Of a stretch of DNA of 64,000 bases, positions 9,765 through 22,870 are shown piece after piece. Position 1 is the first letter of the stretch. Every line of letters starts with the position of its first letter. A program made the position numbers and the translations under genes. The notes under the pieces are model-generated. The model saw nothing but the letters and a program-made list of their open reading frames with translations. It was not told the DNA's origin and searched no databases. This DNA is from Ornithodoros turicata (taxonomy: Eukaryota; Arthropoda; Arachnida; Ixodida; Argasidae): NCBI RefSeq assembly GCF_037126465.1, contig NC_088201.1:127658665-127722664 (forward strand). The letters run 5' to 3'.

Positions 9765-9866
9765 TGGCCAGACCCGAAGAGGAGATACAAGAAGGGACAT
9801 GCATACACAATGTCTCAACATTGTGTGTGCATGTCCCTTCTTGTATCTCCTCTTGGGGTCTGGCCA
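9765..9866. repeat. 102-bp near-perfect hairpin
   Basis: Two 48-nt arms starting TGGCCAGACCC and ending GGGTCTGGCCA pair with only two mismatches around a 6-nt loop TCTCAA. The plus or minus transcript would form a long, almost unbroken duplex. It could be a tiny foldback element or a source of small RNA. CACAATGTTGAGACATTCTGT just outside repeats the loop-side sequence once more. Confidence 0.85.
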
Positions 9867-11693
9867 CAATGTTGAGACATTCTGTATGTTCCTTGCTATC
9901 CCTCGTCTCATGGTTTTTGCTATGGACCTTCATCATGTTTCCTTCCGGAAACTGTACATATTTTCATGTAGAATTGTGAACGTAAAGCCAGGCGTTGTTC
10001 GTTAATCACACAGTACTTTTCTTGAAACAAGAATGCATAGAAGGCACACAGTCATCTTCAGCAGTGCACATATCTATGGGACATGTTAATCACTTTGGTA
10101 TGTCACAGACATGTCATGGATGCCGGCACATGATTAGTGGTGTTGAACAGACAACTATTTGTCATATTTTAGGCACAGAAAGCAGTTTTCGTACCTGTAT
10201 GTTGAGACAGATATATGTCTACATACTTTGCCATGACACAAATATATGAAGCAACAAATGTACTCTCTTTGTACTTTATTACCGTAATGTACTTTATTAC
10301 GGTTATTAGTGAACACTGCCAAGAATGTGTGAACACAGTCTTGTACTACCTACACTTTTCAAAATGACCTTCACACGCAACATATTGTAGGTCAGCGAGA
10401 GTCCAGAATGATGTCCTCTCCCTCCCCATTGGCTGAAAACATTTTTCTACGACTTTGCATAAGGGGAAGTTAGTACAAGAAACGCACACGTTCCTTTTTT
10501 GAGCAAATCAGTATACAGAGCGTTACCATACTGTGGTGGGCCTGCAGTGCATTACGTGCTACAGCACACACTGTAAAAGATTTCACCGTAGAACATGTCC
10601 CCCGTTCTAATGACAGTCTTCTCCAGTTTTTCAAACTGGCATTTCCCATAGTGGTTTATAATATGACACAGTACTTTTAAATCTTTACTGTAGTTTACCG
10701 GTTATAGCAGAAAAAGATACCATTGTTTCCGATCACAAGACGCAAGCCATAAATGCTATACGGCAACAGTACATGCTGCTGTCTAGCAGTTGTTCGTGTT
10801 TGGACATGGTATGGTGCATGCAGGGTAAATTCCATGGTTAAAATATCCAAACGTGATCAACTATTACACGATGTAGAATGTAGTATATATAGTATTGATG
10901 TCCCGTGTCATGTGACCAAAAACAATATGTGCTTTTGCTCATGCTGCACAGCACAGGTTAAATGAGCTGCATGTGAGGATAACAACATGAAACCCGAGGC
11001 ATGGAGGAAAAGGCATGACTTTACGATCTCTGTGTCAGTTGTTTCATGTTGTAATTGCGTATCAGCTAGCCTGCACCTGAGAATAAGTTTGATGCATTGT
11101 ACACGCACCGTAGACATGCAGTGTGTGGTGTGTTGTGATAGTAATGCCACTGCCAATCGAAAAATAATGCTCGAGGTGGACTGTTTCGGTGGAATCTTGA
11201 ACTAAGCATACCAAGGGGTAGGGCATCTGCGTGACAGGTTTACCTGAAAGTAAGAATGTAAACGTCAGCTGAATTAAGTTATTGTCATTAGGTCAGTCAT
11301 TAACATTACCAATATACTGCTGCAGATCATACTAACAATAGCACACAATATGCTCCGATATGTTCTGCAGGAATCTCTCTGTACTCACAATATTAGTACA
11401 GCAGCTACAGAAAGGCATGAAAAAACTTTTTGTATATAAGATACCACTTGAATGCAACACAAGCTTCTGTTGCCAGAACACAACAGCGGGCAAATTTACA
11501 TTAGTTAAACATGAGAAAAAGAATGTACTGTTGCACACATGATGCTGTTTGAATGTAATCCCGAAACGTCTCGAAAAACATTATTTATGACCGAAACACA
11601 TCAACTGGAAGATTTCAATTTACCTTACTCAAAACTGAGAAAATGTATGTGCGGTTGAAAAGGATGTGCTGTTGTAAGTGCTTGAAGAAGGAG
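9867..11693. other. Unassigned
   Basis: No gene seen. A short direct repeat GTACTTTATTACCG/GTACTTTATTACGG occurs at about 10270-10305. Weak repeats of a TTGAATGTAA-type motif at 11449 and 11549 recur on the far side of the hAT element at about 12566 and 12692, suggesting old degenerate tandem sequence that the hAT element split. Confidence 0.35.
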
Positions 11694-12507
11694 CAGACTT
11701 GTACGTATCTTGAGTACGTACTCAAAATACAGTATTTTAAATACTTTTTCCGGTATTTTGGTACTCTACTCAATACTTCTTGCGACAAGTATTTTTAATG
11801 TATTTAAAATAGGTTTTTCGGTATTTGCTACTCAGTACTCAAAATACTTTCCTTCCTCGTCAAGCCATATCTAGCAAGGTTCCCGCCGTGCCGAGATTTT
11901 CAGCTCACTGGAATTTAACCCCATTTTTCTTTGTTTTTCTTTTTTCGGGACTTCGCGAATCTGTCATTTATCCTCTTGTACAATAGGCTGGTCCCAAGCC
12001 TGGCCTTGCTTCTCAATAGCCAGCTTCGTCAGAAAACCGTTCCTATTCATATTGCCATGTGAATCACCAGTGGATTAGATACAAGATAATCCCGGCATTT
12101 ATTTACTTGGTCATCAAAGCAATAAACACATGCCAGAGGTTGAAAGACCCGAACCGACATACAGGAGGGATTATGAAGTTTTGGGTCAGAACATATCAAC
12201 AAACTTTACTTGGGTTCACCAAAGTTCACCAAACATTACTTGACACCAAGACGTTGCAAATGAAAGATATGCATGGCTGATGAAGTTTATTCCTTTCATT
12301 TGTAAGGCCACGTTCAGAATACGCGTTTCACTTACTGCTAATACTAAAGTACTTTAAATAGTATCTTAAATACTTCTTAGAGTATTTAGTACTCTACTCA
12401 AATTACTTTCAGTTCTGAGTATTTTGTACTCTATTTTAAATACTTTTTCCGTAGAGTATTTAGTATCTTATTTTAAATACTTTTGCGCAGTATTTTGTAC
12501 AAGTCTG
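11694..12507. mobile_element. hAT-like element, perfect 8-bp target duplication
   Basis: An 814-bp element with perfect 11-bp ends CAGACTTGTAC / GTACAAGTCTG, flanked on both sides by AGAAGGAG (11686-11693 and 12508-12515). An 8-bp duplication and a CAG-type end are hallmarks of the hAT superfamily. The inner parts of both ends are rich in AGTATTTTAAATAC-type motifs in opposite orientation. No transposase frame is seen, so it is non-autonomous. Confidence 0.9.
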
Positions 12508-12515
12508 AGAAGGAG

Positions 12516-13169
12516 GAACCAGAGACTTTTATCAGTTGTAAGTGCTGTTGACACATGAAACTGCTTGAATGTAACCGTTGAGGGCTCTGGAAGAACACCT
12601 TATTTGTGCCCAAAATACAACAGCTGAGCCAACATTTAAATTTATACCTCACTCAAAATACACAAGATGTGCTGCCGTGCATATGATACGGTGATACTGC
12701 TTAAATGTACTCTGAAAGCGCTGGAGTAAGAACACAAACACCTCAGGCACGGTTGCTTTAAGCTAGCGAGCAACAGCAAGGGTAGACGAATAAACGAAGG
12801 TCGAGCACAAGTGATGCGATGCACTCGATTCATCAGAAAATGAAATGTCTCAGTACCAGGTGTCACTGTTCCGTGAACAAAAACAGATGAACTTTGAAGG
12901 GGCGTCTGGTTCGCACTGGTGACAGCCTTCAGCTTGAAACCCAGAAGGTGATAGTTGAGACGTGGGGTGCAATCTTTTCAGGGGTGCCAGAATGCCTGCG
13001 AAATCATTTAACAAATAAGGCCATTTCAAATCTGCTCTGAGAATACACCCGCTGGGGCCTAATCTCTAAAAGATGAAGCAGTAACTGACAGATAACGTAT
13101 TTTTCCTTTCTGTGTGATGGCATTTGCACCGCATGACTGACTTATCTAACATTACGCGACTTACCTTTA
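12516..13169. other. Unassigned
   Basis: No gene; one or two degenerate copies of the TTGAATGTAA-type motif noted for 11449-11549. Confidence 0.35.
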
Positions 13170-13177
13170 TCTGCTGC

Positions 13178-13919
13178 CAGGGATGGGCAGTATTTAAATA
13201 CACTGTAAGTAAAATAGTATTTAAAATATAAATACATGTATTCATATTTTGTATTTAAATACATACTTCAAATGTGTTTTATAATTATATTTAAATATAC
13301 CAATTTTGAAGTGTTTATTCTTGTAAATACTTTATAAACTATATGTGTATAGTGACTCATATCTTGAATTTGCCCTGAATTTGACCTTTCGGGAAGAAGG
13401 GAGAGTTTGGGGCGCAGTTATGCCGTGTTTGCGCTAGCATGCGCAGGAGACAAAACATTTTAAATGGCAACTTTCTCACTGTTGTTGCGGACAACGGTAG
13501 CGACCACCCAATTACCTTGTTGTACGAAGCAGCATCGTCAAATTTTATGTAATACATGCATTTGTTCATCGGCACCTGTGGAGATGCTGTTCTCCTTTGC
13601 GAATCTGATTGTACGGCCAAACAGAAGATCCGAACAGAAGTCGTCCTGAAACTTCTAATATTAAAATCGCTATGATAATCTAACAAATAAATGCTATTGT
13701 TGGTTGCTGATTTGTTGTAATGCTCATCGTTATTTCTGTAATTACAGATGACATTTTCCTCACAGTGTAGTTGTTGCGGTATTTAAATACTGTATTTATA
13801 TTTTGTATTTAAATACTCATGTTGAAAAGTATTGTTGAACAATATTTAAATGCCCCTTTCAAGAAAGTATTTTGTATTTATATTTAAGTACTCAAAAAAT
13901 ATATCGATGCCCATCCCTG
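13178..13919. mobile_element. hAT-like element with CAGGGATGGGCA ends
   Basis: A 742-bp element with 12-bp ends CAGGGATGGGCA / TGCCCATCCCTG. Flanks are TCTGCTGC (13170-13177) and TCTACTGC (13920-13927), an 8-bp target duplication with one later change. Subterminal sequence is rich in TATTTAAATAC on both sides. The middle holds short frames without recognisable transposase motifs. Confidence 0.9.
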
Positions 13920-13927
13920 TCTACTGC

Positions 13928-16900
13928 CTAGTCCTGCATCTGCAATCTCCTGTTGCAGATAAGATAGCATCCCGGACGAGATATCTTTGGCGTCGTGTAA
14001 AACCAGTTGCGCGTTGCTTCCGTAACATTCGTATGGGCGAAATAAACAGATCAAATCGCAGCTTTCGAAGGTGGCACTCAGTCGTAGTTGTAACCGATTG
14101 TTGCAGTCAATAGCTTTTTCTTTCGCCTTTCGTAAAGTTGTGGTTTGAAACATTGGAACTGCATGATGCTGAAGTGTTCTTGCAGACGCGAGCAAAACGC
14201 TCACGCATTCTCGGCACGCAGCACAGAACAGGGAACACACCAGGCCTAACAAATGCTTTGCAGTCGAAGGAAGCAAAACTCACATTCCTCCTGGGTTCAA
14301 TGAAGTCCATAAATATACTGGCTCCCTAATAGCGAACTGTTTATCACTTCCCCAATGTCAATCTGCGCAGCAGACGGCTCGTCAGAAGAAACCAGCCGGC
14401 TTTGCGGAAAAAACCAAGCCAAATATCATGCCAAGCCGGAGCACGAGCAGACCACGAATGTGTCGTCGACACAGGGTTTGCGGGCCACAAGACGGAATGT
14501 CCAAGGTATATCTAAAATGGTAGCGCAACTCCCGTAGGCCCCTGTGTCTTCATAATGACGCCATGATAGAGACGGTCAGCGCCATCCATCCGTTGAGCGG
14601 ACTACTACGATTGTAAATAAATGATATCAGGGATGACGTCAGCACTATGAATAATTAGTAGTGCATAATTAGACACGGCATGTTTACATTCGCGCACTTT
14701 GTCTGCGTTGTATACCCTTTCCCTCACCCAACCAACAACACCAGACGAGAATGCAGAAAAATAATTCACATCAGGTTTAATTAAACATATCAATTCGAAA
14801 TGCATAGAGTTATCACAGATTTATACAATTCCAGACTGAAGGGCATCGTAATGGCCACACAGAAATTAGGAAGATTCACTTAAGTTCCATTTCTCTCCTA
14901 GAGCTACACGTACACCTAGTGATTAGACGTTTGCATTTATTCAGTGAGTGGCTATATTATAGGTAGATTGCAACGAAACATGGCATCGTTGGTGCACAGC
15001 TGATTCCTGCTAACACTCACGCTATCATGGCCGCTCGTCCCATGACGAATTTTTTTTTTTTTTTCGCGGGGCCAGCAACAGGGGATGCATTGTATTTATC
15101 TGTTCACACAAGTGGTTCTTGGTCTACAGCTCCGAGATGTGAACGTCGTTTCCTGTTTAACTCAAAAAGTGTACCAACTCAGTATTACAATGCACGGACA
15201 CAATGCACGGATACAGAGATGCACGGATAAACACGCCTACTGTGACACATGCGCAAAAGGAGCAGGACACGGAAATGTACTCGGGTGGTAGATGATTTCG
15301 TATACATGCACGAGCGCGGCAACAGAAAGTTTTTTCTAGATTGAAATTATGAATAACCTATTAGTACACACACAAGCCACGCCCATGTTGTAAAGTTTTT
15401 GTGTTTACGACCGTACCTCTACTGTCAACACCCAGGATCGCTCGCACATCTTGCTGGTGGCTTTGCCGATGGGTCTGATTTGGTATTTTCGCTTGTTTAC
15501 GCTACCAGTTTAGATATACCTTGGAATGTCAGTGAAACTAAAAATTCACTTTTTCGAAAAACCGCGAGGAGTATGGGATAACTATTTTGAGCACATAATC
15601 AGTGTTCCCATATGAACACATCGTGTGAGTACCATCGCATTCTGTAACGCTCGAAAATCGGCGTAGCTGAGCTTTAAATGTATGGAAATAAGCAACTAAC
15701 TCAGGTCATGAAATCTCATTATTATTAAGAGGACCAAGCAGCATCATACGAGTTCTACGTATGCAAAATGTCAGCGGGATTCCCCGTACGTGCTGCCAAT
15801 GTCTTCTTGTGAATATGGCATTGAATCACCGGTCATAATTAGTGATAAACGGCACACTATCTCCTTGAGGTTTGCGCCTTGAGGACGCATGGAACAGTCA
15901 AGTGACTGTAGGGGACACGGCAGTCTTAAATCAGCACTCTCCTACCTCAAACCTCCAGGTGTTGTATTTCTTTCGAGTAATAAACACGTGCAGCACATGG
16001 TCCACCTTCAAATACGCTATTGGCAAAACACTTTCAAGCTCAACAAAGGAAATATGGGGAGACGAAGTACTGACAGGCGATTTTAGCAAACCCTGTCCCC
16101 AACAGCACATGCGCGTATCGAATTGCGGGGCTACTACTGATACATTATAAGTTAATTCATTGTCACTAAAAGTTGTCTCGCTTCTTCTGCCGGTCCTTCA
16201 CTGCATACACATTATATTGTGTCACGCCTGTCGTTCCAATGACTAAAAGTACAACCAGAAATGCTTCACAATATAAATTTGAACACATGGCGCCACAAGT
16301 GTCCTTACAATCTTGACGTAGCAACAACAACGAGACGCGTTTGTACACCAGCGTCTCGCCTATGTGTGGCGGTCTCCCCTCGGCAGTGTGGCGAACGCTG
16401 GGCAGTCTCGCTTTTTAAACGCACGTGTAAATGAGCCCGTAGAATGCAGAGGTTGTTTAATATTTTATGATTTGAAGCGTTTTTGACACTTTGATATGCG
16501 TTTGTGATTCGCTTTGTCTTGTACAACACAGCGAAAGTGTTCGAGTTATGTTGCTGAGTATGACACAACCAAAAATGATGGCGGTGGCTGTGCTCGGGGT
16601 CACAGCCACAGTAGACTCGACGTAGAACTAGGAATGTGTGACTGTGTATTCCCCAGGATCAAAAACTGAACGTCGGCCCCGGCTACCGCCATCCCTATTG
16701 GTTCTCGTGAGCCACGTGAGCCCTTCGACGTCACGTCATTACCCAAGACGTCTGCATGTCAGAGCTATATTTCGCCCTAATTTACTGTATTTACCCATCA
16801 AGTTGGTGGAACAAGTTTTCATTGGACTGAGCAGATATCTCTTGCGGAATACAAGAGAAAACATGCGACGAGTTTTATCAACGCCATCTGAATGAGAGAG

Positions 16901-18177
16901 GCGTGAAGGAACAGATTAAGAGTGTGCGAGCGAGCTGGTGGGTATTCGATGAGGGCAACATTTTGTTCCGCAAACTCAAGGGAATGACGCCTTCATTGAG
17001 AGAGGCATGTCGGGAAGCGTAAGAACGGCAAAACCGCTTCTTGGTGCACAGCCGGCTGGTGCTCAAAAGCAGATTGAACCGTAAATGGAAAAAGTTGTGT
17101 ACGTAAATAAAATTCAGGAATAGAATGTAAAATTTTACACATCACAGGCGTTTCTGATACAACTTTCTTGGGATCGCGATCTTCACTTGGCATGACATCA
17201 GCGACGAAATAAGTAATTTTCGCTCAAATAGTGACAGCGGAGGCGAAAGTTGAAGCTACATTGGTGGGCAGTGACAAGAGGATATATACTTATAGAATGA
17301 CGTGCCAGTAATTCATGAAACTGTTTTGTCGAAAAATATTCGCTTCGCCATTCCAAGGTTAAGTTCCATGCTGATGAAAATAGAGGCTCTCTTAGAAACG
17401 ACCCGCCAATGAAAAGCACTCAAGTTTGATTGAGAGGTCGAGCTGTTTTTCTTCTTTTTTTTATCCTCTCAATGGCCAAACTTCCTTTTGATACACTGAG
17501 GTCCAGCTCGTAGCGGTGCGGTCCCCTATTGGCGGTGGCGTGAAGAAAGCAACTATACCAACACCGTTTCTGAGGGGAGACCGCCCTGAAGTATAGAAAG
17601 AATGGATTCGAGAGGCAGATGCGTGGTGCGCGGTTGAGCGCGTCCTTCCTCCGGAGACGTTATTGCTATAGTCCCTCCCTGGGCGACACTGCAAACTCGG
17701 GACTACTCAGCCTTGCACTGCAGAAATCAAACCATCGTGTGCCACGTAGTCCGTATGCTAACAATCGTAGTTTACATTCGCACCGCATAGCTTAGAAGAA
17801 CGTGTCGCAACCCCTTCAGCGATCAACCTCACACTGTATGAAGTCGACCGAGTCTCTCTGCTAAGCAACTCTCCCCTGCGAAGAAACATAGCGCCACGGC
17901 ACTCACAGACGAGTGTCAGGCAGTCCAAGTGCACAGGGGATGGCGTGTTCCCAATCTTCCGAATTGCAGCCATGGAGTATAAATGGGAACGCCGCCACTC
18001 GTACGGTCTTACACGTTTACTACGTTGCACAAGTCAAAACTGGGACTCATAATCCGAGGTTATTGGTGTCCGGGTAACGTAAGACTACCTCCAGGCAGCG
18101 TCCAACGGTAATGGTTGGCTTACCTGTTCAGTAGAGCGCAGATTTTCATACATTCTTTTCTTTTTCTCGATATACTA
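13928..18177. other. Unassigned
   Basis: About 4.2 kb with no recognised coding domain. Frames up to 130 aa (minus, 13884-14276) overlap the hAT end and have no family motif. A 14-nt T run lies at about 15051-15064. The region could be ordinary intergenic or intronic DNA. Confidence 0.4.
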
Positions 18178-18458
18178 GCTCCCGTGGCAAGTGGTTAGGA
18201 TGATCGCTTTCCACGCACAGACTGGGAGGTGACACGGGTTCGAATCCTGTCAGCGGCTGCGCTGTCTGAGGTTTTCCCTGGGTTTTCCAAAGACTTTTCA
18301 GACAAATGTCGGCACAGTTCCCCCTGAAGTCGGCCCAGGACGCATACTAATCCCCTGTCGCGCACTCCTTCCTGCTGTCCTCCCTCAATCTGTCCACGTC
18401 TGTTCGCCGCTCATAGTTACTGTTGCTTCGCGGCGCTAACACGGAATTAAAAAAAAAT
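18178..18458 (+). mobile_element. tRNA-derived SINE, family 1
   Basis: Starts GCTCCCGTGGCAAGTGGTTA (A-box region), has an exact B box GGTTCGAATCC at about 18238, and ends GCTAACACGGAATT plus an A run. It is the same family as 5641-5902. The well-kept promoter boxes and A tail suggest a fairly young copy. Confidence 0.88.
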
Positions 18459-19909
18459 ATCGATATTGTTTCGTATACGTAAGATAAAGAAACGCTTTGG
18501 TCGTGGTTTGGGACAGGTTAGCAAGGTAATATGGTGCATAGAAATGCATGTTTTGCACAGTGTGGCATATTTAGACTGAAAATGCATGCATGGGGCATCC
18601 TTTGCTGTATTTTCGGATGGTCGTGTGCCAGTCCTGGAAGACTTTTCTGCTTTGAGCGAAGCTTTTGGTCGTCCTTCAAGAAAATTTCGGCCACAATCTA
18701 ATATTTTTATATATCGGTGGGGTGGGGCCTTCAGCTATAAACCGCGATACTCCCGCATGAGAAGTTACGAAGATTCAGAATCAAGGCAGTGCCAAGCACA
18801 CCATACCCAGAAACATTCGAGATCTTTTCTTACAGCAGCGGATTATGTTTGCTGCGCGTGCTCTTCGCTTTCGTCACTTTCCTTACCTTTCCGAAAAGAG
18901 GCGACGTCTGATTTTCTGCACTGTGGGGCACTGCCGAAATCAAAGCGTTCAGTTGGATACTCCCTACCTTATGTAGCAGGTATTTTGTCCTTGTTGTTGT
19001 ACTGGAAGAAGGTAGCTTTATTCTACCGTGTCGTCCTTAATAGAATGCTCACATTTTCTGACATATGTATTAGATGCATTGCTTTCATACCAAGAACCAA
19101 GAAGAACGTCGCATATATTCAATGATTTTAGTACGAGCACATGTTTTGAAGATTTTCGCGCATACTTACATGCACATTTCACGAGTTTTTGGTGCATATT
19201 TATCTGCGCTCTACTGATTACTAAGCGCATGCGTGAGGGGGCGTCTAAGGAGTCTTCATTGAGCGACGGTTGTATACAAGAAAGTATTGTGGATGTCGTC
19301 GCTCATCTTGTCTCTCCGTCTGCCTGCCTCTTAATGAGTATGTGAGAGTGCATTTGTATCGAAGGTCCATGCCTGCGATTTGATATCAGCTAACCACCTT
19401 TCTCTCATGAATGTGCGAGCATACCACGGTAGGATGAGCGAAAACCGGAAATAGGGTGTTGTGTTTAAAGATGACTCCACGTATTTTGTTAGTAGATGAC
19501 GTCATCCGCGCATTCTGCGCGCATCAAAATATTGCTAGGCTGTCATGTTCTCGTAAGCACACGACCGAAGCGGTCAAACGCTATCACGACCCATATTTTA
19601 GTTCATCCTCATTGATCCCAGAAACGATAACCCAGAACTTGAATTTGGCGTTGTTTCCAGGTTTGCATTAATGGCATATGCGGCAAAGAAGAGGACCTAG
19701 TCAAGCCTAAACGTCATGGAGGAGCTTAGGACAAACTTGTAGGCGAAAACTGCAAGACGTCTGAACCTCTTAGGAGAGATGTGTCCCATGGAGCTTCGAA
19801 GTACATTGCTTCAATATTTCACCATTAGCCATATGGAACCGTGATGTATCAGTTAACAGTTTATCGAGACCTAATAAAATAAAATAATAACAGTCGATGA
19901 AAACTGGCC
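18459..19909. other. Unassigned; one 179-aa frame
   Basis: A frame at 18586-19125 (plus) is the longest outside mobile elements, but its composition is not protein-like over most of its length and it has no family motif; I treat it as chance. Nothing else is recognised. Confidence 0.35.
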
Positions 19910-19917
19910 CTCTAAAT

Positions 19918-20658
19918 TAGTGTTTCTCAACCGGTGTTTCGCGGAACCCAGGGATATTGAAAAACAATAAAATGAAACGAAATGAAAATTCCGCGAACCT
20001 TGTCGTGAGGCTCCGCGAACAGGATTCTGTTCAGCACCCGCGAGTGTAACCTGACCAAGGCTCGCTCTCAGACAATGTTGTTATCCGACAGTGCTCTACA
20101 TTTCATCGTTGGCATTGGAATTGACATCGAGTTCACCAGACCAGGTTGCCGCGGCTGAGGGTCATTGCGAACAGTACAGCCAGCAGCTGTGGTCTTCATT
20201 GGTGGGCTCATCCCGCAACTGAACGAGAGTGTTTTTCCGCACCACGCTTTCGCTTGTGTTTCGAAAGGATTACAAGAATTTGGGGAGTCGGAGCTACTTC
20301 GGGGAAACTTCGAATCGCCTCTCCAGCCTACGTGGACTTGGGATTTACTACCACCAGTGGTAACTCACAATGCGTGAACTGCTGGGAAGTATTGTGAAAC
20401 AGTTGATTGAATCCAGCAAACATCAATCGATATCTCGCGACGCCGTTGCAATCATAATTTATTTAATTATCTATCGCTTCAAGCAATAAATAATTAAAGA
20501 GTTATAATTAAACATTTAAATAATCGGTTAGACAGAATAAAAATGTGCTACTTCTCGCCTCGCCCACTTCTTCACAGTTGCCTCAGTGTAGAAAGTTCCT
20601 TGAGGTCATGCTGGTACGATCATGGGTTCCTTCCAGTAACATAAGTTGAGAACCACTG
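19918..20658. mobile_element. hAT-like element with TTCTCAAC ends
   Basis: The left end TAGTGTTTCTCAACCGGTG and the right end, read inward, CAGTGGTTCTCAACTTATG fit the common hAT end CAGTGGTTCTCAAC. Flanks are CTCTAAAT (19910-19917) and GTCTAAAT (20659-20666), an 8-bp duplication with one difference. The next inner sequence, GCGGAACCC, is also typical of such ends. No transposase is recognised inside. Confidence 0.78.
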
Positions 20659-20666
20659 GTCTAAAT

Positions 20667-22496
20667 AATGTCAGTGCTCTTAAACTTCATTTTACAAAGA
20701 GAGCACTTCTGAAGAGTGGAGAGAAGCTTGCAACCTTTACGCATGGAATATTTAGCGAGGCTTACGCGAACTATTGACCACATAAATATAGAGGGCACTC
20801 GTGGTTCATGTTTGCAACGGAGAGGCTTCGTAGGTTTGGCTCGCGTACGAAGGCGAGACGATAAAGAAATCTTCAAATCATATAAAAAAAACGCGCGTGT
20901 CAAACAGTTCAAAGAAATAACGCCATTAGTTATCATGTTTTCGGAATCATATTGTGTGTACTTCCCGATCTGCTAGGGCTCGATATTGCTGAGAACAGTA
21001 ACATTGCGGGCATACGATACTGATTGCGCAAAACCGACCAGCCCTCGTAAACAATGTCCCAGTGACTTGGGCAGCATGTTTTCCACGTTTTATAGCCCGA
21101 CTGCATTTGTTTGCTTGCTTACATTTATGATGCAGAAGCAGTTTTGCTTGATGATTTGGTAAGCCATGTTGAATATGTAGAGTGTATAATCACGACGGCC
21201 AATCTCCACAATGTTGAACTGTTTAACGAAGAACGATTGATAATAGCTGGCAAGTCAGGAAGGTTTGACGCACGCGTAGGTGCAGGTACCTGCAGTCTAC
21301 AGGTGTCGATAGGGGATGTGCTCAGTGGAAGAACTGCAGTCCTGAACTGAGTGATTGTGCCTACGTACAAAGTGGTTTGTTTTTGGTTTGCCAGGGTTAC
21401 GTGGGGCTGACTTTCGATTTGAACAATGTCTGTACATTGGGGAGCGAAGGAAAATCGACGTGGTACTGTGCGTCTTCGAAGTGTGCAACTCCAGCCTGTA
21501 AAAATCGCCCAGTGAAGGCGATACGGGCCGACTTTGTACAGGGCCTGTCCTTTGTGCACAGGATCACTACCGGAACAAACCTGTCATTGAATAGTGTGTC
21601 CTTTCGGTTAGCTCTGTTTCGACACGTTAAAGAGGAGTCACGTGTGAATGCGTTGTGTGGACGTAATGTACTGTGTCGATGATTGCAGCTCTCGATTGGG
21701 GCATTCGTTCTTAGAGGACTCAATCGTGTGAAGACGGGAGATGAGTTTGGAAGAGACTGAGTGCTTGTGAGATGTTCCTTGTGGCGATGTTGGAGGTTAC
21801 TTCGGCAGGGGAGTGGGTAATTCATGGACGAAGCCTGTAGCAACTACTTTGGGGTCTGAGTGGACTTATGCTTTTGCAGTGATTGGTGAATGAGTGATCT
21901 CTCCCAAAACTTGGAAAATGATTGGGGCGTTGTGACCGGTGTCGACATTTGCGAGCTATGCGCTCTAATGAGACCGTGTCCGCTCCCCGAGGCAGGTTCA
22001 CAGGGAAATGTTTGTTCGTGCACTGCAGGATACGGTATGGGCGATCGTATGAGAGCTGGAGTAAAAGGCGCACTGAGGAAGCGGAAGGGTTAGGGAAGCG
22101 AGAAACAGTCACTGAGCATTGCTGTAGAATTAGTCGATTAGAAAGACGCGCTCTTGTCCTGTGTACTGGTCTAGCCTGAATTTCAAAGAAAATTTTTTCG
22201 ACGTGAACTTTGTACGACGCACTCTAATAACTAAAGTGACAAACCTTAACAGATAAGGCATGTATAGAGTGAATAATGCATGCTGCACTCACTGCAGCGA
22301 GGACACTGGAGCAGAAGTCACAAGAAGGTTAGCTACTACCTATACATGCATGAGGCAGGGCTGTTTTAGTGTTCCCGATGACTTTTTGATGATAGCCCAT
22401 GTATGAAATGTCTCACAATGTCCTGAACCTGAAACTACCCTGCTGGAAAAAACAGACTCGATCTCATTTAGTGCCCGCATCAGTTGCAATGAGTTT
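20667..22496. other. Unassigned
   Basis: Several overlapping frames of 80-148 aa on both strands at 21100-22180 reflect few stop codons in a moderately GC-rich stretch. None shows a recognisable domain. Possibly old coding or transposon sequence. Confidence 0.35.
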
Positions 22497-22870
22497 CAAT
22501 GATAATTTATGCATCCAATTAATTTAATGTGAATAAAGCTGGTATTTCTCATCGAAGTAATGAGAAGTGTTGCGGGAACGCTGACTTCATGTTTGAGCGC
22601 TCCAGCAGATGATGTGGTGAAGGAGTCTTCCAGGGAACCAGGAGCAAATTTGTCCAATGAGAACCAATGGCTTTCAATGAGAACTGACACACCCAATTCA
22701 TTTAATGTGAATAACGCAGGTATTTCTCATTGAAGTAATGAGAAGTGTTGAGGGAAAGCTAGCTTCATGTTTCAGCGCTCTAACAGGTGTTGTGGTGAAG
22801 AAGATTCACTGGAAATTAGGAACCAGATCGAGTAATTAGGTCACTGGGTGCCAATGAGAAACAATGATTT
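22497..22870 (+). repeat. Two-unit tandem repeat, about 178 bp
   Basis: CCAATTAATTTAATGTGAATAA at 22515 (one base differs in the second copy) recurs at 22693, followed in both by GGTATTTCTCAT, AAGTAATGAGAAGTGTTG and a GCTTCATGTTT-like block. The copies are moderately diverged. Confidence 0.75.

Noticed and set aside
18178..18260. Functional tRNA gene
   Set aside because: A and B boxes are present but the cloverleaf is not completed and a SINE body plus A tail follows, with a second copy at 5641-5902.
18586..19125. 179-aa ORF as a gene
   Set aside because: No recognisable motif, biased composition, no clear promoter or splice context; frames of this length are expected by chance in 64 kb.
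21125..21843. 144- and 148-aa minus-strand ORFs
   Set aside because: No domain recognised and a competing plus-strand frame of similar length; insufficient to call a gene.
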